DNA from: Leifsonia sp. EB41
GTDB taxonomy: Bacteria; Actinomycetota; Actinomycetes; Actinomycetales; Microbacteriaceae
Assembly (NCBI RefSeq): GCF_041262565.1
Contig: NZ_JBGCCJ010000001.1
Span: 2,294,001-2,358,000 of the forward strand
Direction of reading: 5' to 3'
DNA: 64,000 bases
Shown: positions 14,961 through 24,492 of the stretch, one piece after another
How positions within the stretch are numbered: position 1 is the stretch's first letter
How the letters are laid out: the number at the start of each line of letters is the position of its first letter
Made by a program: the position numbers and the translations under genes
The notes under the pieces: generated by a model
Told to the model about the DNA's origin: nothing
What the model saw: only the letters and a program-made list of their open reading frames with translations
Database searches by the model: none

Positions 14961-16112
14961 TCAGCGTTCGGCGGCGCGCACGACCGCCACAAGGGGCTCG
15001 AACAGCGGGTCGCCGCGCTGGACGTCCATGACCTCGTCCACGATGTCCTCCGGCTCGGCGCGCTGGAGCAGCAGTTGCAGCTCCACGCTCTGCGTGTCCT
15101 CGGGCACGTCGAAGCGGAGCGCAGCGCCGATCGCGGCGAGCAGCGCCTCCGGGACGCCGCCGACGTACTGCACGTAGTCGGCGGCCGGGCCGACGAACCG
15201 GTCGTTGCGGCCGAGCTTGCGCAGCGGCTCGCGGCCGACGCGGGTCACCTCGTCCACCAGGTACGGGTTGCGGAACCGGTTCAGGATCTTCGCCCGGTAC
15301 GCGGCCAGTTCCTCCGGGTCGAGCCCGTGCTTGGCGCTCAGCGCAGCCGACGTCTCCTCCAGTGCGGCCTCCGTCGCCGCCAGCACCGACGGGATGCCGA
15401 TCGCCTCGCTGATGATCGTGGCGCCCGCCAGGAAGCCCGTGTAGGCCACCGTGGCGTGCCCCGTGTTGACCGTGAACAGCTTGCGCTCGATGTACGGCCC
15501 GAGGGAGTCCACGAAGTGCGCGCCCGGGATCGGCGGCACGTTCCCGTTGAACGGGCTGCGGTCGACCACCCACTCGTAGAACGTCTCCACCGTCACGTCG
15601 ATCCCCGCGTCCGGCGCCTGGGCCGGCACGATCCGGTCGACGGCCGTGTTCGCGAACACCGCGCGCGCGGCCAGCTCGTCGCGGGTGTCGTCGTCCGGGA
15701 GGCCGTCCATCAGTTCGGCCGCGAGCAGGTCGGTCGCGCCGATGGCGTTCTCGCACGCCATCACCGCGAGCCGCGGAGCGTCGGACGCCCGGGCGGCGAG
15801 CCCGCGTGCGATCACCGGCGCGACGAAGCGCAGGATGCGCGGGCCGACGGCGGTGGTCACCACGTCCGCGGTCGCGATCTCCGCGACCAGCGCGTCCTCC
15901 GCGGTCGCGCTGTTGATCGCCCGGAAGCCCGTGACGGTCTTGGTCTCCGCGTCGTCCCCGACCAGGTGGACCTCGTACGAGTCCGCCGCGTCGAGCGCGT
16001 CGATCAGTTCGGCGTTGACGTCCGCGAACACCACCTCGTACCCGGCCTCGTGGAGCAGGAGCCCCACGAAGCCGCGCCCGATGTTGCCCGCGCCGAAGTG
16101 AACGGCTTTCAT
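14961..16112 (-). CDS. mtlD: Mannitol-1-phosphate 5-dehydrogenase
   Basis: A 383-residue NAD-dependent dehydrogenase starting [20 protein letters not shown], the MtlD-type Rossmann start. [20 protein letters not shown] and [20 protein letters not shown] are the conserved polyol-dehydrogenase blocks holding the catalytic Lys/Asn/His region. It oxidises mannitol-1-phosphate to fructose-6-phosphate. It is the last gene of the PTS operon, 12 nt after mtlF. Length matches the family. Confidence 0.93.
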   Translation of the reverse strand: MKAVHFGAGNIGRGFVGLLLHEAGYEVVFADVNAELIDALDAADSYEVHLVGDDAETKTVTGFRAINSATAEDALVAEIATADVVTTAVGPRILRFVAPVIARGLAARASDAPRLAVMACENAIGATDLLAAELMDGLPDDDTRDELAARAVFANTAVDRIVPAQAPDAGIDVTVETFYEWVVDRSPFNGNVPPIPGAHFVDSLGPYIERKLFTVNTGHATVAYTGFLAGATIISEAIGIPSVLAATEAALEETSAALSAKHGLDPEELAAYRAKILNRFRNPYLVDEVTRVGREPLRKLGRNDRFVGPAADYVQYVGGVPEALLAAIGAALRFDVPEDTQSVELQLLLQRAEPEDIVDEVMDVQRGDPLFEPLVAVVRAAER

Positions 16113-16124
16113 GCGACCCCCGTC

Positions 16125-16562
16125 TCAGTCGTTGACGTCGCCGAGCAGCGCGAACAGGGCGTCCGCGTCCGGCGCGTCGATGAGCTGCTGCACATCGTCC
16201 TCCTCCGAGAAGAGGATGGCGATCTTGCTCAGGATGTCGAGGTGCTCGTTGTTCTTCCCGGCGATGCCGACGACGAACCGCACCTCCTCGCCGCCCCAGT
16301 CGAGCGGCGAGGAGTAGCGGATGAAGGAGAGCGCCGAGCGCACGATCTCGTCCTTGGACTCGTTGGTGCCGTGCGGGATGGCCAGGCCGTTCCCCATGAA
16401 GGTGGAGACGGTCGCCTCCCGCTGCCCCATCGAGTCGACGTACCCCGGCTGCACGGCGCCCGCCCTGACGAGCAGCTCACCCGCCTCCCGGATCGCGTCC
16501 TCCCGCGTGGTCGCGCTGCCCGCGGCCACGACGTTCGCCCGGTCGAGAATCGTGTCGGTCAT
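16125..16562 (-). CDS. mtlF: Mannitol PTS enzyme IIA
   Basis: A 145-residue IIA protein of the fructose-mannitol family. The phosphorylated His is in GNGLAIPHGTNESKDE. It takes phosphate from HPr and gives it to the IIB cysteine of MtlA. Its start overlaps the mtlA stop by ATGA, giving a soluble IIA separate from IICB, a common Gram-positive arrangement. Confidence 0.92.
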   Translation of the reverse strand: MTDTILDRANVVAAGSATTREDAIREAGELLVRAGAVQPGYVDSMGQREATVSTFMGNGLAIPHGTNESKDEIVRSALSFIRYSSPLDWGGEEVRFVVGIAGKNNEHLDILSKIAILFSEEDDVQQLIDAPDADALFALLGDVND

Positions 16563-18172
16563 TTGGTGGCGTCCTCCGTGACGGTCTGCTGCTTGGCGAC
16601 GAGGTCGACGACCTCGTCGTACTTGGGGCTGTTCATGAAGTTGTCGACGGACACGTGCAGCGAGTCAGGCGACTGGCCCTTGGCCCGGTCGGTGAGCTCC
16701 CGCTGCGTGATCACCAGGTCGGCCGTGCCGTCGAGGTTGCTGATGGCCTGATTCGTCACCGTGACCCCCTCCACGCCGGCCTTCTTGATCTTGTTCCGCA
16801 GCACGGACGCGCCCATCGCGGACGAACCCATCCCAGCGTCGCACGCGAAGACGATGTTGCGCACCAGCCGGTCGGTGCCGTCGCCCTGCGCGTCGCCGGT
16901 GTCGTGCTCGCCCTCCTGGACCAGGCCCTCGAGGATCGAGGACTCTTTGCCCTTGTTGGCCTCGGTCTGCGCGACGGCGGCGTGCAGGTCGCCCGCGTTG
17001 CCGCTGGCCAGGTCGCGCTTGCGGCTGGCCCGCAGGATGATCGAGGCGACCACGAACGACACCGTCGCGGCGCCGATCACCGAGAGCGTGACGCCCACGA
17101 TGCTGCTGGCCGGCGACTGGATGAGCACCGCGATGATCGATCCGGGCGACGCGGGAGCGCGCAGGCCCGAATTGAACGTCACGTTGATCGCGATGCCGGT
17201 CATGCCGCCGAGGATCGCCGCGATGACGATCATCGGCTTCATCAGAACGTACGGGAAGTAGATCTCGTGGATTCCGCCGACGAACTGGATCAGCGCGGCG
17301 CCCGGGGCGCTCGCCTTGGCGATGCCGAGGCCGAAGATCGAGTAGGCGATCAGGATGCCGAAGCCGGGGCCGGGGTTGGCCTCCAGCAGGAACAGGATCG
17401 ACTTGCCCTGCTGCTGCGCCTGCTCGATGCCGAGCGGGGTGAGCACGCCGTGGTTGATGGCGTTGTTGAGGAACAGCACCTTGCCCGGCTCGATCAGGAG
17501 GCTCGCGAACGGCAGCAGGTGCGCCGTGACCAGCCAGTTGACCGCGTTGCTCAGGATCGAGCTCAGCCACTCGACGAGCGGCGCGATGCCGAAGAAGGCG
17601 CCGATCGACAACAGCATTCCGACGATGCCGGCGGAGAAGTTGTTCACCAGCATCTCGAAGCCGGCTTTGATCTTCCCCTCCCACAGGCGGTCCACCTGCT
17701 TCATCACCCAGGCGCCGAGCGGGCCCATGATCATCGCGCCGATGAACATCGGGATGTTCGAGCCGACGATGACACCCATGGTCGCGATCGCGCCGACCAC
17801 GCCGCCGCGGACGCCGTAGACCATGCGGCCTCCGGTGTTCGCGATCAGCAGGGGCAGCAGGTAGGTGATCATCGGGCCGACGAGGCCCACGTACTGCTGG
17901 AAGGTGTGGCCGCTCGGGTCCTGGGCGAGCACGGTGGCCGCGCCGCTCCAGCCGATCTTGGCCTGGTCGCCGAAGCCGCCCAGGATTCCGCTGATCGCCC
18001 AGCCGGTGTTCTGGAGCCAGCCGGTGGCGATGAAGAGGGCCGTGATGAACCCCCAGGCGATGAACGCCGGGATGTTCGGCATGACCATGTTCGAGAGGAA
18101 GGTCCCGAAGCGCTGCACGTGGACGCGAGCGCTACTGGGCTGCTTCGGCGTCGTCGCTGTCGCCGATGTCAT
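16559..18172 (-). CDS. mtlA: Mannitol PTS enzyme IICB
   Basis: A 537-residue membrane permease. Residues about 20-350 form the IIC domain with multiple hydrophobic segments, including FLSNMVMPNIPAFIAWGFIT and the sugar-site-like NNAINHGVLTPLG. The IIB domain (about 440-537) has the phosphocysteine in IVFACDAGMGSSAMGAS. It imports and phosphorylates mannitol. GAGG lies about 9 nt before the ATG and the gene begins 30 nt after ptsI. The linker is Lys/Glu/Asp-rich. No fused IIA is present; that is the mtlF gene. Confidence 0.93.
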   Translation of the reverse strand: MTSATATTPKQPSSARVHVQRFGTFLSNMVMPNIPAFIAWGFITALFIATGWLQNTGWAISGILGGFGDQAKIGWSGAATVLAQDPSGHTFQQYVGLVGPMITYLLPLLIANTGGRMVYGVRGGVVGAIATMGVIVGSNIPMFIGAMIMGPLGAWVMKQVDRLWEGKIKAGFEMLVNNFSAGIVGMLLSIGAFFGIAPLVEWLSSILSNAVNWLVTAHLLPFASLLIEPGKVLFLNNAINHGVLTPLGIEQAQQQGKSILFLLEANPGPGFGILIAYSIFGLGIAKASAPGAALIQFVGGIHEIYFPYVLMKPMIVIAAILGGMTGIAINVTFNSGLRAPASPGSIIAVLIQSPASSIVGVTLSVIGAATVSFVVASIILRASRKRDLASGNAGDLHAAVAQTEANKGKESSILEGLVQEGEHDTGDAQGDGTDRLVRNIVFACDAGMGSSAMGASVLRNKIKKAGVEGVTVTNQAISNLDGTADLVITQRELTDRAKGQSPDSLHVSVDNFMNSPKYDEVVDLVAKQQTVTEDATK

Positions 18173-18202
18173 GATGGTGCCTCGTTTCTGTGTCGGTCCT
18201 GC

Positions 18203-19906
18203 CTAGGCAGGTGGTTGGGCGAACCCGGCGGCCGTGGTTCGGACGGCCTCCCGGGCTTCGGCCGCGCCATCGGCGGCCAGTGCTGCCCCGGCCAGGGCTC
18301 TCGCCTGGTCGAGGGTGTAACGCGTGAGGGACAGCCGCACGTCGGCGAGGGCCGCGGGCGACATCGAGAGGGTGGTCGCGCCGAGGCCGACGAGCACCAC
18401 CGCGAGCAGCGGGTCGGCCGCGGCCTCGCCGCAGATCCCGACCGGCTTGCCGTGCGCGGCCCCGGCAGCGCCGACCTCGCCGACGAGGCGGAGGACGGCA
18501 GGGTGCCACGGGTCCTGGAAGCCGGCGACCGAGCCGAGCAGGCGGTCGGCGGCCATCGTGTACTGGGTGAGGTCGTTGGTGCCGATGGAGGCGAAGGAGG
18601 CCTCCCGCAGCACCCGGTCGGCCAGCAGCGCGGCGGACGGGACCTCCACCATGACGCCCACGGTCTTCAGCCCGAACTCGCCGGCCAGCGTCATGAAGTA
18701 GCGGGTCTCCTCGACGGTCGCGACCATCGGGGCCATCACCCACAGGTCGGCCTTCGTCAGCGCGTCGGCCTCGGCGAGGGCGGTGAGCTGCTCGCGGAGG
18801 ATGTCCTCGTTGGCGCGGAGCGCCCGGATGCCGCGCAGGCCCAGCGCCGGGTTGTCCTCGTGGGCGTCGTTGAGGAACTCCAGCGGCTTGTCCGCGCCCG
18901 CGTCGAGCACCCGCACGACGACCTTCTTGCCGGGGAACGCATGCAGCAGCTTCACGTACTGCTCGCGCTGCTGCTCCACGGTCGGCGCCATGCGCGCGTC
19001 GAGGAAGAGGAACTCGGTGCGGAACAGGCCGACGCCCTCCGCTCCTGCGTCGATCGCCTTTTGCGCGCCCTCGGCCGAGCCGAGGTTGGCCAGCAGCGGG
19101 ATCGCGGTGCCGTCGGCCAGCGCGCCGGGCTCGAGACCGCCGGAGAGGGCGGCCTCCCGCTCGGCGATGCGGCGGCGGGCGTCGTCGGACTGCGCCGCGG
19201 TCGGGGCGACGGTGACGGCGCCGGCTCCGGCGTCGAGGATCACCTCGGTGCCCGCAGCCAGGTCGTCAGCGCCTGCGACGCCGACGATCGCGACGATCGC
19301 CTTCTCGCGGGCCAGGATCGCGGTGTGGGAGGTCGGCCCGCCCTCCCGGGTGACGAGGCCGAGGACCTTCGTCAGGTCGAGCAGCGCCGTGTCGGCCGGA
19401 GCGAGGTCGCGGGCCACCAGGATGTACGGCTCGTCCGACTCCGGAACGCCCGGCGCGGCGTGGCCCTCCAGAGCCGCGATCACCCGCTGGGCCACGTCGT
19501 CCAGGTCGGTGGCGCGCTCGCCCATGTAGCCGCCGAGGCCGATGAGCATGTCGCGGAACACCCCGAAGCCCTCGAACACCGCTCGCTCGGCTGTCGTGCC
19601 GCCGTCGATCCGGGAGGCCACGTCGTCGGCGAGGGAGGAGTCCTCCGCCATCATCGACTGCGCCTCCAGAACGTCCGCCGCGGTCCCGGTCACCCGGCCG
19701 GCGCGCTCGCGCAGGTCGGCGGCGACGGTCGCGACGGCCTGCGCGACGCGGGCCTTCTCCTCGTCCGGGGTGCGGGTGCTCGGGGTCGCCTCCGGCTCGG
19801 GCAGCGGGTCGGACATCCGGAGCACGCGGCCCAGCGCGATGCCCTGCCCGATGCCGGCCCCGGTGAGTTGCGTCGTCGCCGCTGTCTGGTCTGTGGTCTC
19901 GGACAT
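18203..19906 (-). CDS. ptsI: PTS enzyme I (phosphoenolpyruvate-protein phosphotransferase)
   Basis: A 567-residue enzyme I. The phosphorylated His is in REGGPTSHTAILAREKA. GVGLFRTEFLFLDARMAPT is the PEP-binding block, and GIRALRANEDILREQ and SIGTNDLTQYTMAADR are the conserved C-terminal blocks. It passes phosphate from phosphoenolpyruvate to HPr. Placing the general PTS enzymes inside the mannitol operon suggests they rise with mannitol and that mannitol is a leading PTS sugar here. Confidence 0.95.
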   Translation of the reverse strand: MSETTDQTAATTQLTGAGIGQGIALGRVLRMSDPLPEPEATPSTRTPDEEKARVAQAVATVAADLRERAGRVTGTAADVLEAQSMMAEDSSLADDVASRIDGGTTAERAVFEGFGVFRDMLIGLGGYMGERATDLDDVAQRVIAALEGHAAPGVPESDEPYILVARDLAPADTALLDLTKVLGLVTREGGPTSHTAILAREKAIVAIVGVAGADDLAAGTEVILDAGAGAVTVAPTAAQSDDARRRIAEREAALSGGLEPGALADGTAIPLLANLGSAEGAQKAIDAGAEGVGLFRTEFLFLDARMAPTVEQQREQYVKLLHAFPGKKVVVRVLDAGADKPLEFLNDAHEDNPALGLRGIRALRANEDILREQLTALAEADALTKADLWVMAPMVATVEETRYFMTLAGEFGLKTVGVMVEVPSAALLADRVLREASFASIGTNDLTQYTMAADRLLGSVAGFQDPWHPAVLRLVGEVGAAGAAHGKPVGICGEAAADPLLAVVLVGLGATTLSMSPAALADVRLSLTRYTLDQARALAGAALAADGAAEAREAVRTTAAGFAQPPA

Positions 19907-19908
19907 GA

Positions 19909-20175
19909 TCAGGCGTCGTGGTCCGTGGTGAGGATCACGGCCAGGTCGTCGAGGACGGATTCGCCGTTCGCGGCGTCGGTCGTCAGCACGATCTTGTCGC
20001 CGTGGTCGATGCCCAGCGAGATGACGCCGAGGATGCTGCCGGCGTCCACCGTGCGGCCGCCCTCCTTCGACAGCGACACCTTCGCACCGGAGGCGCCGAC
20101 GGCCTCCACGAAGAGCTTGGCGGGACGGGCGTGCAGCCCGTGGGTCGATCCGACGGTGATGATCCGCTCAGCCAT
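19909..20175 (-). CDS. ptsH: Phosphocarrier protein HPr
   Basis: An 88-residue HPr. VGSTHGLHARPAKLFVEAV holds the active His. A serine at the regulatory place occurs in VDAGSILGVISLGIDHGD. It carries phosphate from enzyme I to the IIA proteins. It ends 2 nt before ptsI begins. Whether the Ser is phosphorylated cannot be told. Confidence 0.93.
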   Translation of the reverse strand: MAERIITVGSTHGLHARPAKLFVEAVGASGAKVSLSKEGGRTVDAGSILGVISLGIDHGDKIVLTTDAANGESVLDDLAVILTTDHDA

Positions 20176-20238
20176 TGTTCCGGTCTCCTTCGTTGTCGAG
20201 TGGCACGGTACGCCGCAGTTCCGCGGTGCCAGTGGCTC

Positions 20239-20547
20239 TCATCGTGCCCCGGCCTTCGCGTTCAGGGCCAGATCCAGCGCGAGTGCACCGTCGAGTGCGG
20301 CGGGCGACACGGGCGGCAGGACGGCGACGGCGGTGCCGGTGGCGGCGGCCCGCGCACGCAGCGCGGGGACCACGGACTCCAGGTGCGCGCCGACGAGCAC
20401 GACGTCCACCGCGGCGAGCGAGTCGAGCTGGCTCGCGCTGCCCGCGGCGACCTGCACCCGCAGCCCGCGTGCCGCAGCGGCGCTGCGGAGCTTCACAGCG
20501 ACGAAGGTGCTGGAGGCGCCGGCGCCGCAGACAACGATGATCTTCAT
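20239..20547 (-). CDS. Stand-alone PTS IIB-like protein (lactose/galactitol type)
   Basis: A 102-residue protein starting MKIIVVCGAGASSTFVAVKL. It has the CGxGxSS phosphocysteine loop of the small IIB family at residue 8 and a Rossmann-like alternation after it (VDVVLVGAHLESVVPALRA). It is the first gene of the leftward PTS operon, 63 nt before ptsH. MtlA already has a IIB domain, so this is an extra one without a matching IIC nearby. It may be a phosphorylatable regulator or serve another permease. A start nine bases upstream (20556) is also possible. Confidence 0.7.
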   Translation of the reverse strand: MKIIVVCGAGASSTFVAVKLRSAAAARGLRVQVAAGSASQLDSLAAVDVVLVGAHLESVVPALRARAAATGTAVAVLPPVSPAALDGALALDLALNAKAGAR

Positions 20548-20712
20548 CGACCTCATGCCTTCCGGTGGTGCACGAACGGGTGAAACGGGGTGGAACGGGT
20601 GGTCCGGTGGATCGTGACCATGCTCGCCCTGACGCCCAGGTGGGGGCCAGGAGGGTTTCTTCCTGGGGGTGCGGAAACCGACAGACAGTTCATCATGCAT
20701 TAGTGTTTCAAT
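20548..20712. promoter_or_regulatory. Divergent spacer between PTS operon and BNR gene
   Basis: It contains an inverted repeat at 20647-20666 (CCAGGA / TCCTGG, 8-nt loop), a candidate regulator site. A rightward promoter reads CCGACA (20678-20683), 17 nt, TAGTGT (20701-20706), then 6 nt to the GTG at 20713, so the BNR gene is probably leaderless. No clear leftward promoter was seen. Confidence 0.4.
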
Positions 20713-22419
20713 GTGAATCACAAGAGTATTACCAACTTTCTGGCGTTCGGAGCGGTCCTGACCGTTCTGGCCGGCGGCTCTATGCGAGCCACGCCCGTGC
20801 AGGCGGCCGCAGCTCTCAACTGCAACCCCGCGAATGTCGCGGCGCCCGTGCTTGAAGACGGCCCGGAGGTCCTCGCCTCACGTCCAGTCACCGATGCCAC
20901 CGGGAGGCAGGAGAACACGGCCGCAGCGTTCTCGCTGAATCAAGCGGTGGTTCGAGATGAACCCCGGGGGATCACCTACGTCGCGTACTACGACGCGACG
21001 TTCACCTTGACGGTCGCCGCTCAGACTGCAGACGGTGCGTGGTCGACCGAGAAACCACGAAAGCTGCTGTTGGATGCGTCCGATAACCGCGTGGGTTGGT
21101 CCGAGGTGACCCTGGAGAGGGATCGTAGCGATTCGCACCAGGAACTGAGCATCGCAGTCGACTCTTCCGGCGCGCTTCATCTGGCAGGCGCCATCCACAA
21201 CGAGGACATCCTGTACTGGCGCGAAACCGTACCCGGGGACCTTGGATCGCTGACATTCCGTTCGGAGCTGCCCGGCGCGTCGAAGAACGGCTGGATGTCA
21301 TCTCTTTCCAATGAGCGCGTTGCAAGCTATCCCACCTTCTTTCAGGGTGGGGACGGAGCGCTGCACATGATCTTCCGAGATGGGATCACGAACGCAGCGA
21401 ACAACTTCATCTATTCGTACGACGCCGCTTCGACCCGCTGGTCGAGTGTGACGGGGCTTGCCCCCCTCTGGAACGGTGACGGCAAAGACTTCAAGACGGC
21501 GCCCGGCGTGTACGGGGCATACCCGACCACACCGGTGTGGCGGGACGATAAGTCGGGTGGGATGTTCCACGTGGCTTGGGTTTGGCGAGGCCACGACAGC
21601 AAGAACACGAACCTTTCGTATGCATGGTCGAGGAACCTGAAGGACTGGTATCCGATGAATCGGAATCCGGTTGACCCAGGAATTGCGTTGAGTCTTCCTT
21701 TCACTCCAATGAGGTCTGAGACGTTGGTCGATGCCGGTACTCACGGGGGGTTGGTGAATGGTCAGGTTCAAGTCGGCTTCGACTACTCCGGCCGCGTGAT
21801 GCTCACCTACCCGCGCAACAATCCGCACGGTGACACGAAGCTCTACGCAGCGCGCCCGACCGGGCAGGTCAACTCTGCCGGGACGACATGGCGGATCAGC
21901 GACCTCACCGCGGTGGCGAACGATATGAACAACGTCGCGGGCGAGCCTCTCGCGACCTACATCTCCACCTGGAACGGTGCCCAGACGCTGGAGCAGCCGC
22001 GGATGTGGCACCCCTCGCCGGTCTCCCTCGGAGGCGGGCGATTGATCGTCCGCTACGCATGCACGAATCCGGTGACCTGGCAGACCGAATTTCGAATGTT
22101 CAAGGCGTCAGACACGGGCATTTCCGGGGTGACCTTCGGCATGGAAGACACGTTCGACAGCAAGCGGGAAATCCCTGAGGAGATAAGCGAACGAGACTCG
22201 TCGACGGGCCGATACCCGTTGGCCACCCGCTACGCCAGCACGGCGCCCTTCGTGGTCGAGGCAGGCACCGGATGGGCTCCCGAACTCACCGGAAGGACGG
22301 CACGCATCATCATGCGATGGGAAGCAGGAGGGTATGTCTCCAACAATGTGTGGCCTAGTGCGGAATACTTTCCGGCGTCGGGTAGTGCCCTGCGCATCTA
22401 CCTTGTGGATGCGGGCTGA
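20713..22419 (+). CDS. Secreted BNR-repeat protein, possible polysaccharide lyase (BNR_4-like)
   Basis: A 568-residue exported protein. Residues 1-31 are a signal peptide ending VQAAA. The mature part looks like a seven-bladed propeller of the BNR_4 type: FSLNQAVVRDEPRGITYVAY, SHQELSIAVDSSGALHLAG, YPTFFQGGDGALHMIFRDG, MFHVAWVWRGHDSKNTNLSY and QVQVGFDYSGRVMLTYPRNN. These blocks match the family I know from ulvan lyases and rhamnosyl-glucuronate lyases. Base composition is far below the surroundings (47% and 57% G+C in two 60-base lines I counted), which suggests acquisition. It separates the mtl operon from its regulator. The substrate is unknown. Confidence 0.6.
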   Translation: MNHKSITNFLAFGAVLTVLAGGSMRATPVQAAAALNCNPANVAAPVLEDGPEVLASRPVTDATGRQENTAAAFSLNQAVVRDEPRGITYVAYYDATFTLTVAAQTADGAWSTEKPRKLLLDASDNRVGWSEVTLERDRSDSHQELSIAVDSSGALHLAGAIHNEDILYWRETVPGDLGSLTFRSELPGASKNGWMSSLSNERVASYPTFFQGGDGALHMIFRDGITNAANNFIYSYDAASTRWSSVTGLAPLWNGDGKDFKTAPGVYGAYPTTPVWRDDKSGGMFHVAWVWRGHDSKNTNLSYAWSRNLKDWYPMNRNPVDPGIALSLPFTPMRSETLVDAGTHGGLVNGQVQVGFDYSGRVMLTYPRNNPHGDTKLYAARPTGQVNSAGTTWRISDLTAVANDMNNVAGEPLATYISTWNGAQTLEQPRMWHPSPVSLGGGRLIVRYACTNPVTWQTEFRMFKASDTGISGVTFGMEDTFDSKREIPEEISERDSSTGRYPLATRYASTAPFVVEAGTGWAPELTGRTARIIMRWEAGGYVSNNVWPSAEYFPASGSALRIYLVDAG

Positions 22420-22524
22420 GCGAGCGCCCAGCCGTTCTTCCTGAGGGCCGGAAATCTGGCGCGGCCCGCCTGCGGTAACCCCGGCCGAGTGATTGACTCG
22501 GTTGCGGAAAGGTGGTCGCGTCGC

Positions 22525-24426
22525 ATGGCGCTCTCGGCGAAGCAGACGAGGATGCTCGACATCCTGTCGCGTCGTGCTGCCTGGGTGACGGCCGCCGAGC
22601 TGGCGCACGACCTGGGCGTGACCTCCCGCAGCATCCGCAGTTACTCCGCCGCGCTCGGCGAGCTGGTCGAGTCGGGGCCGAACGGCTACCGCGTGAAGGG
22701 GGAGGCCTACGCCGCCTACCTCGCCGACACACCAGGGTCCTCCCCGTCGGCGGGTTCGCCGCAGGAGCGCCTCGCCTTCCTCGCCCGGCGGCTGCTCGAC
22801 GAGCCGGAGGGGATCGACGTCTACGAGACGGCGGAGAGCCTCTTCGTGAGCGATTCGACCATCGAGTCGGACCTCACCCGGGTCCGCAGCCTCCTCGCCG
22901 ACACCGAGCTCGAACTCGACCGGCACGGTCCGGTCGCGCGGTTGAACGGGCCGGAGATCGCGCGGCGCAAGCTGATCAGCCGGCTGTTCCGGGACGAGAT
23001 GCGGCAGGGCGTCGTCGACATCTCGCGCATCCAGGAGGCGTTCGAGTCGGAGGGGCTGGCCGCGTTCAAATCCGATCTGGTCGAGATGCTGGACGCGCGC
23101 GGGTTCTTCGTCAACGAGTACGGCATCAACGACGTGCTGCTGCACATGGCCGTCGCCCTCGACCGCGTCGCCAAGGACCGGGTGCTCCCGGCGGCGGGCG
23201 CGGCGGAGGCGGGGGAGGCCCTGCGCGGGCTGGCGGACGACCTCGGCGGGCTCGTGCGCACCCACTTCGACGTGGAGCTCGACCCGACCGAGCTGCGCTA
23301 CCTCGCCATCCTGCTGCGCACGCGGGTCATCGCGCCGGGAGCGCGCGCCGACAGTGTCGCCGAGTTCGTCAGCGAGGCCGACCTCGAGACCGTGCGCGGG
23401 ATCGTCGCGCGGGCCTCCACCGAGTACCTGGTCGACCTCCGCGACGAGGACTTCATCGTGCGGCTCACCCTGCACGTCCAGAACCTGGTGGCGAGGGCGC
23501 ACGAGAACACCTACTCGCGCAACCCGCTCACCCGCTCCATCAAGAGCTCGTACCCGATGACCTACGAGCTGGCCGTCTACATCGCCAGCCGGTTGCAGGC
23601 GGCCGAGGGGATCGCGGTCAACGACGACGAGATCGCCTACATCGCGATGCATGTCGGCGCCTATCTGGAGCAGCAGTCGCGCCGCAGGGACGCCGTGCGC
23701 ACCGCGGTCGTCTGCCCGAACTACTACGACATGCACATCCTGCTGCGCGAGAAGCTGGAGAGCGCGCTCGGCGACGAGTTGGACATCGTGAGCGTCATCA
23801 CCTCCACCGACGCCGACTGGTCAGCGATCGACGCCGACCTGGTGCTGACCACGATCGACCCGCGCGGGCGGCGGGAGAACACGGTCATCGTGCAGCCGTT
23901 CCTCACCGCGACCGACGTGGAGCACATCCGGCAGTCGGTCGCGCGCATCCGCCGGCAGCGCCGCAGGGCCGGGATCAAGAACGAGCTGCTGGAGTACTTC
24001 GACGAGAGCCTGTTCCTGCGCAACTTCTACGCGCGCGACGCGATCACGATGATCCGCGCCCTCGGGGACAGGATGATCGCGACGGACGCGATCGGCCGCG
24101 ACTACGTGGAGCAGGCGGTCGAGCGCGAGCAGATGTCGTCCACGGCCTTCACGGACACCCTCGCAGTGCCGCACGCGATGACGATGAACGCCAAGCGGAC
24201 GGCGATCGCGATCGTCGTCAACGACACCGCGATGGACTGGGGTGACGCGCGGGTGAACGTGATCGCGTTCATCGCGTTCTCGGAGGGCGGCCGGGCGGCG
24301 TTCCAGACCGTCTTCGATCAGTTCGTGGAGGTCTTCTCCGACCGGGAGGCCGTCCTCGGCCTCATCCGCCGCGCCGACACCTTCACCGCCTTCATCGACG
24401 AACTCGTCCGCATCATCGACGCGTAG
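22525..24426 (+). CDS. mtlR: PRD-domain PTS-regulated activator, MtlR/LicR type
   Basis: A 633-residue multidomain regulator. Residues 1-60 hold an HTH (LAHDLGVTSRSIRSYSAALG) and a second Mga-like HTH follows near 110 (ESLFVSDSTIESDLTRVRSL). Two PRD domains span about 180-400 (HMAVALDRVAK, EIAYIAMHVGAYLEQQ), then a IIB-like domain (AVVCPNYYDMHILLREKLES). The C-terminal IIA domain has its His in LAVPHAMTMNAK. PTS phosphorylation of these domains tunes activity according to sugar supply. GGAAAGG upstream supports the ATG at 22525. The mtl operon lies leftward beyond the BNR gene, so MtlR is the natural assignment. Confidence 0.8.
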   Translation: MALSAKQTRMLDILSRRAAWVTAAELAHDLGVTSRSIRSYSAALGELVESGPNGYRVKGEAYAAYLADTPGSSPSAGSPQERLAFLARRLLDEPEGIDVYETAESLFVSDSTIESDLTRVRSLLADTELELDRHGPVARLNGPEIARRKLISRLFRDEMRQGVVDISRIQEAFESEGLAAFKSDLVEMLDARGFFVNEYGINDVLLHMAVALDRVAKDRVLPAAGAAEAGEALRGLADDLGGLVRTHFDVELDPTELRYLAILLRTRVIAPGARADSVAEFVSEADLETVRGIVARASTEYLVDLRDEDFIVRLTLHVQNLVARAHENTYSRNPLTRSIKSSYPMTYELAVYIASRLQAAEGIAVNDDEIAYIAMHVGAYLEQQSRRRDAVRTAVVCPNYYDMHILLREKLESALGDELDIVSVITSTDADWSAIDADLVLTTIDPRGRRENTVIVQPFLTATDVEHIRQSVARIRRQRRRAGIKNELLEYFDESLFLRNFYARDAITMIRALGDRMIATDAIGRDYVEQAVEREQMSSTAFTDTLAVPHAMTMNAKRTAIAIVVNDTAMDWGDARVNVIAFIAFSEGGRAAFQTVFDQFVEVFSDREAVLGLIRRADTFTAFIDELVRIIDA

Positions 24427-24430
24427 CCGC

Positions 24431-24488
24431 CGAAACGTGAGAAGTCGCGGGAATCGACCGTGCGATTCCCGCGACTACTCACTGTTCG
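24431..24488. repeat. 58-bp palindromic element, copy 1; also a likely terminator
   Basis: The inner arms, 24437-24456 and 24463-24482, pair over 20 bp with one mismatch around a 6-nt loop; the outer 6 bp pair partly. It lies in the convergent gap between mtlR and the lipoprotein gene and would make a strong hairpin in both transcripts. A second copy is at 59701-59758, matching at 43 of 58 positions without gaps by my count. Confidence 0.85.
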
Positions 24489-24492
24489 ATCG

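Noticed and set aside
16655-20617. A 1320-codon open frame on the plus strand
   Set aside because: It is antisense to mtlA, ptsI, ptsH and the IIB-like gene, all with intact catalytic motifs. Long antisense frames are common in DNA this rich in G+C.
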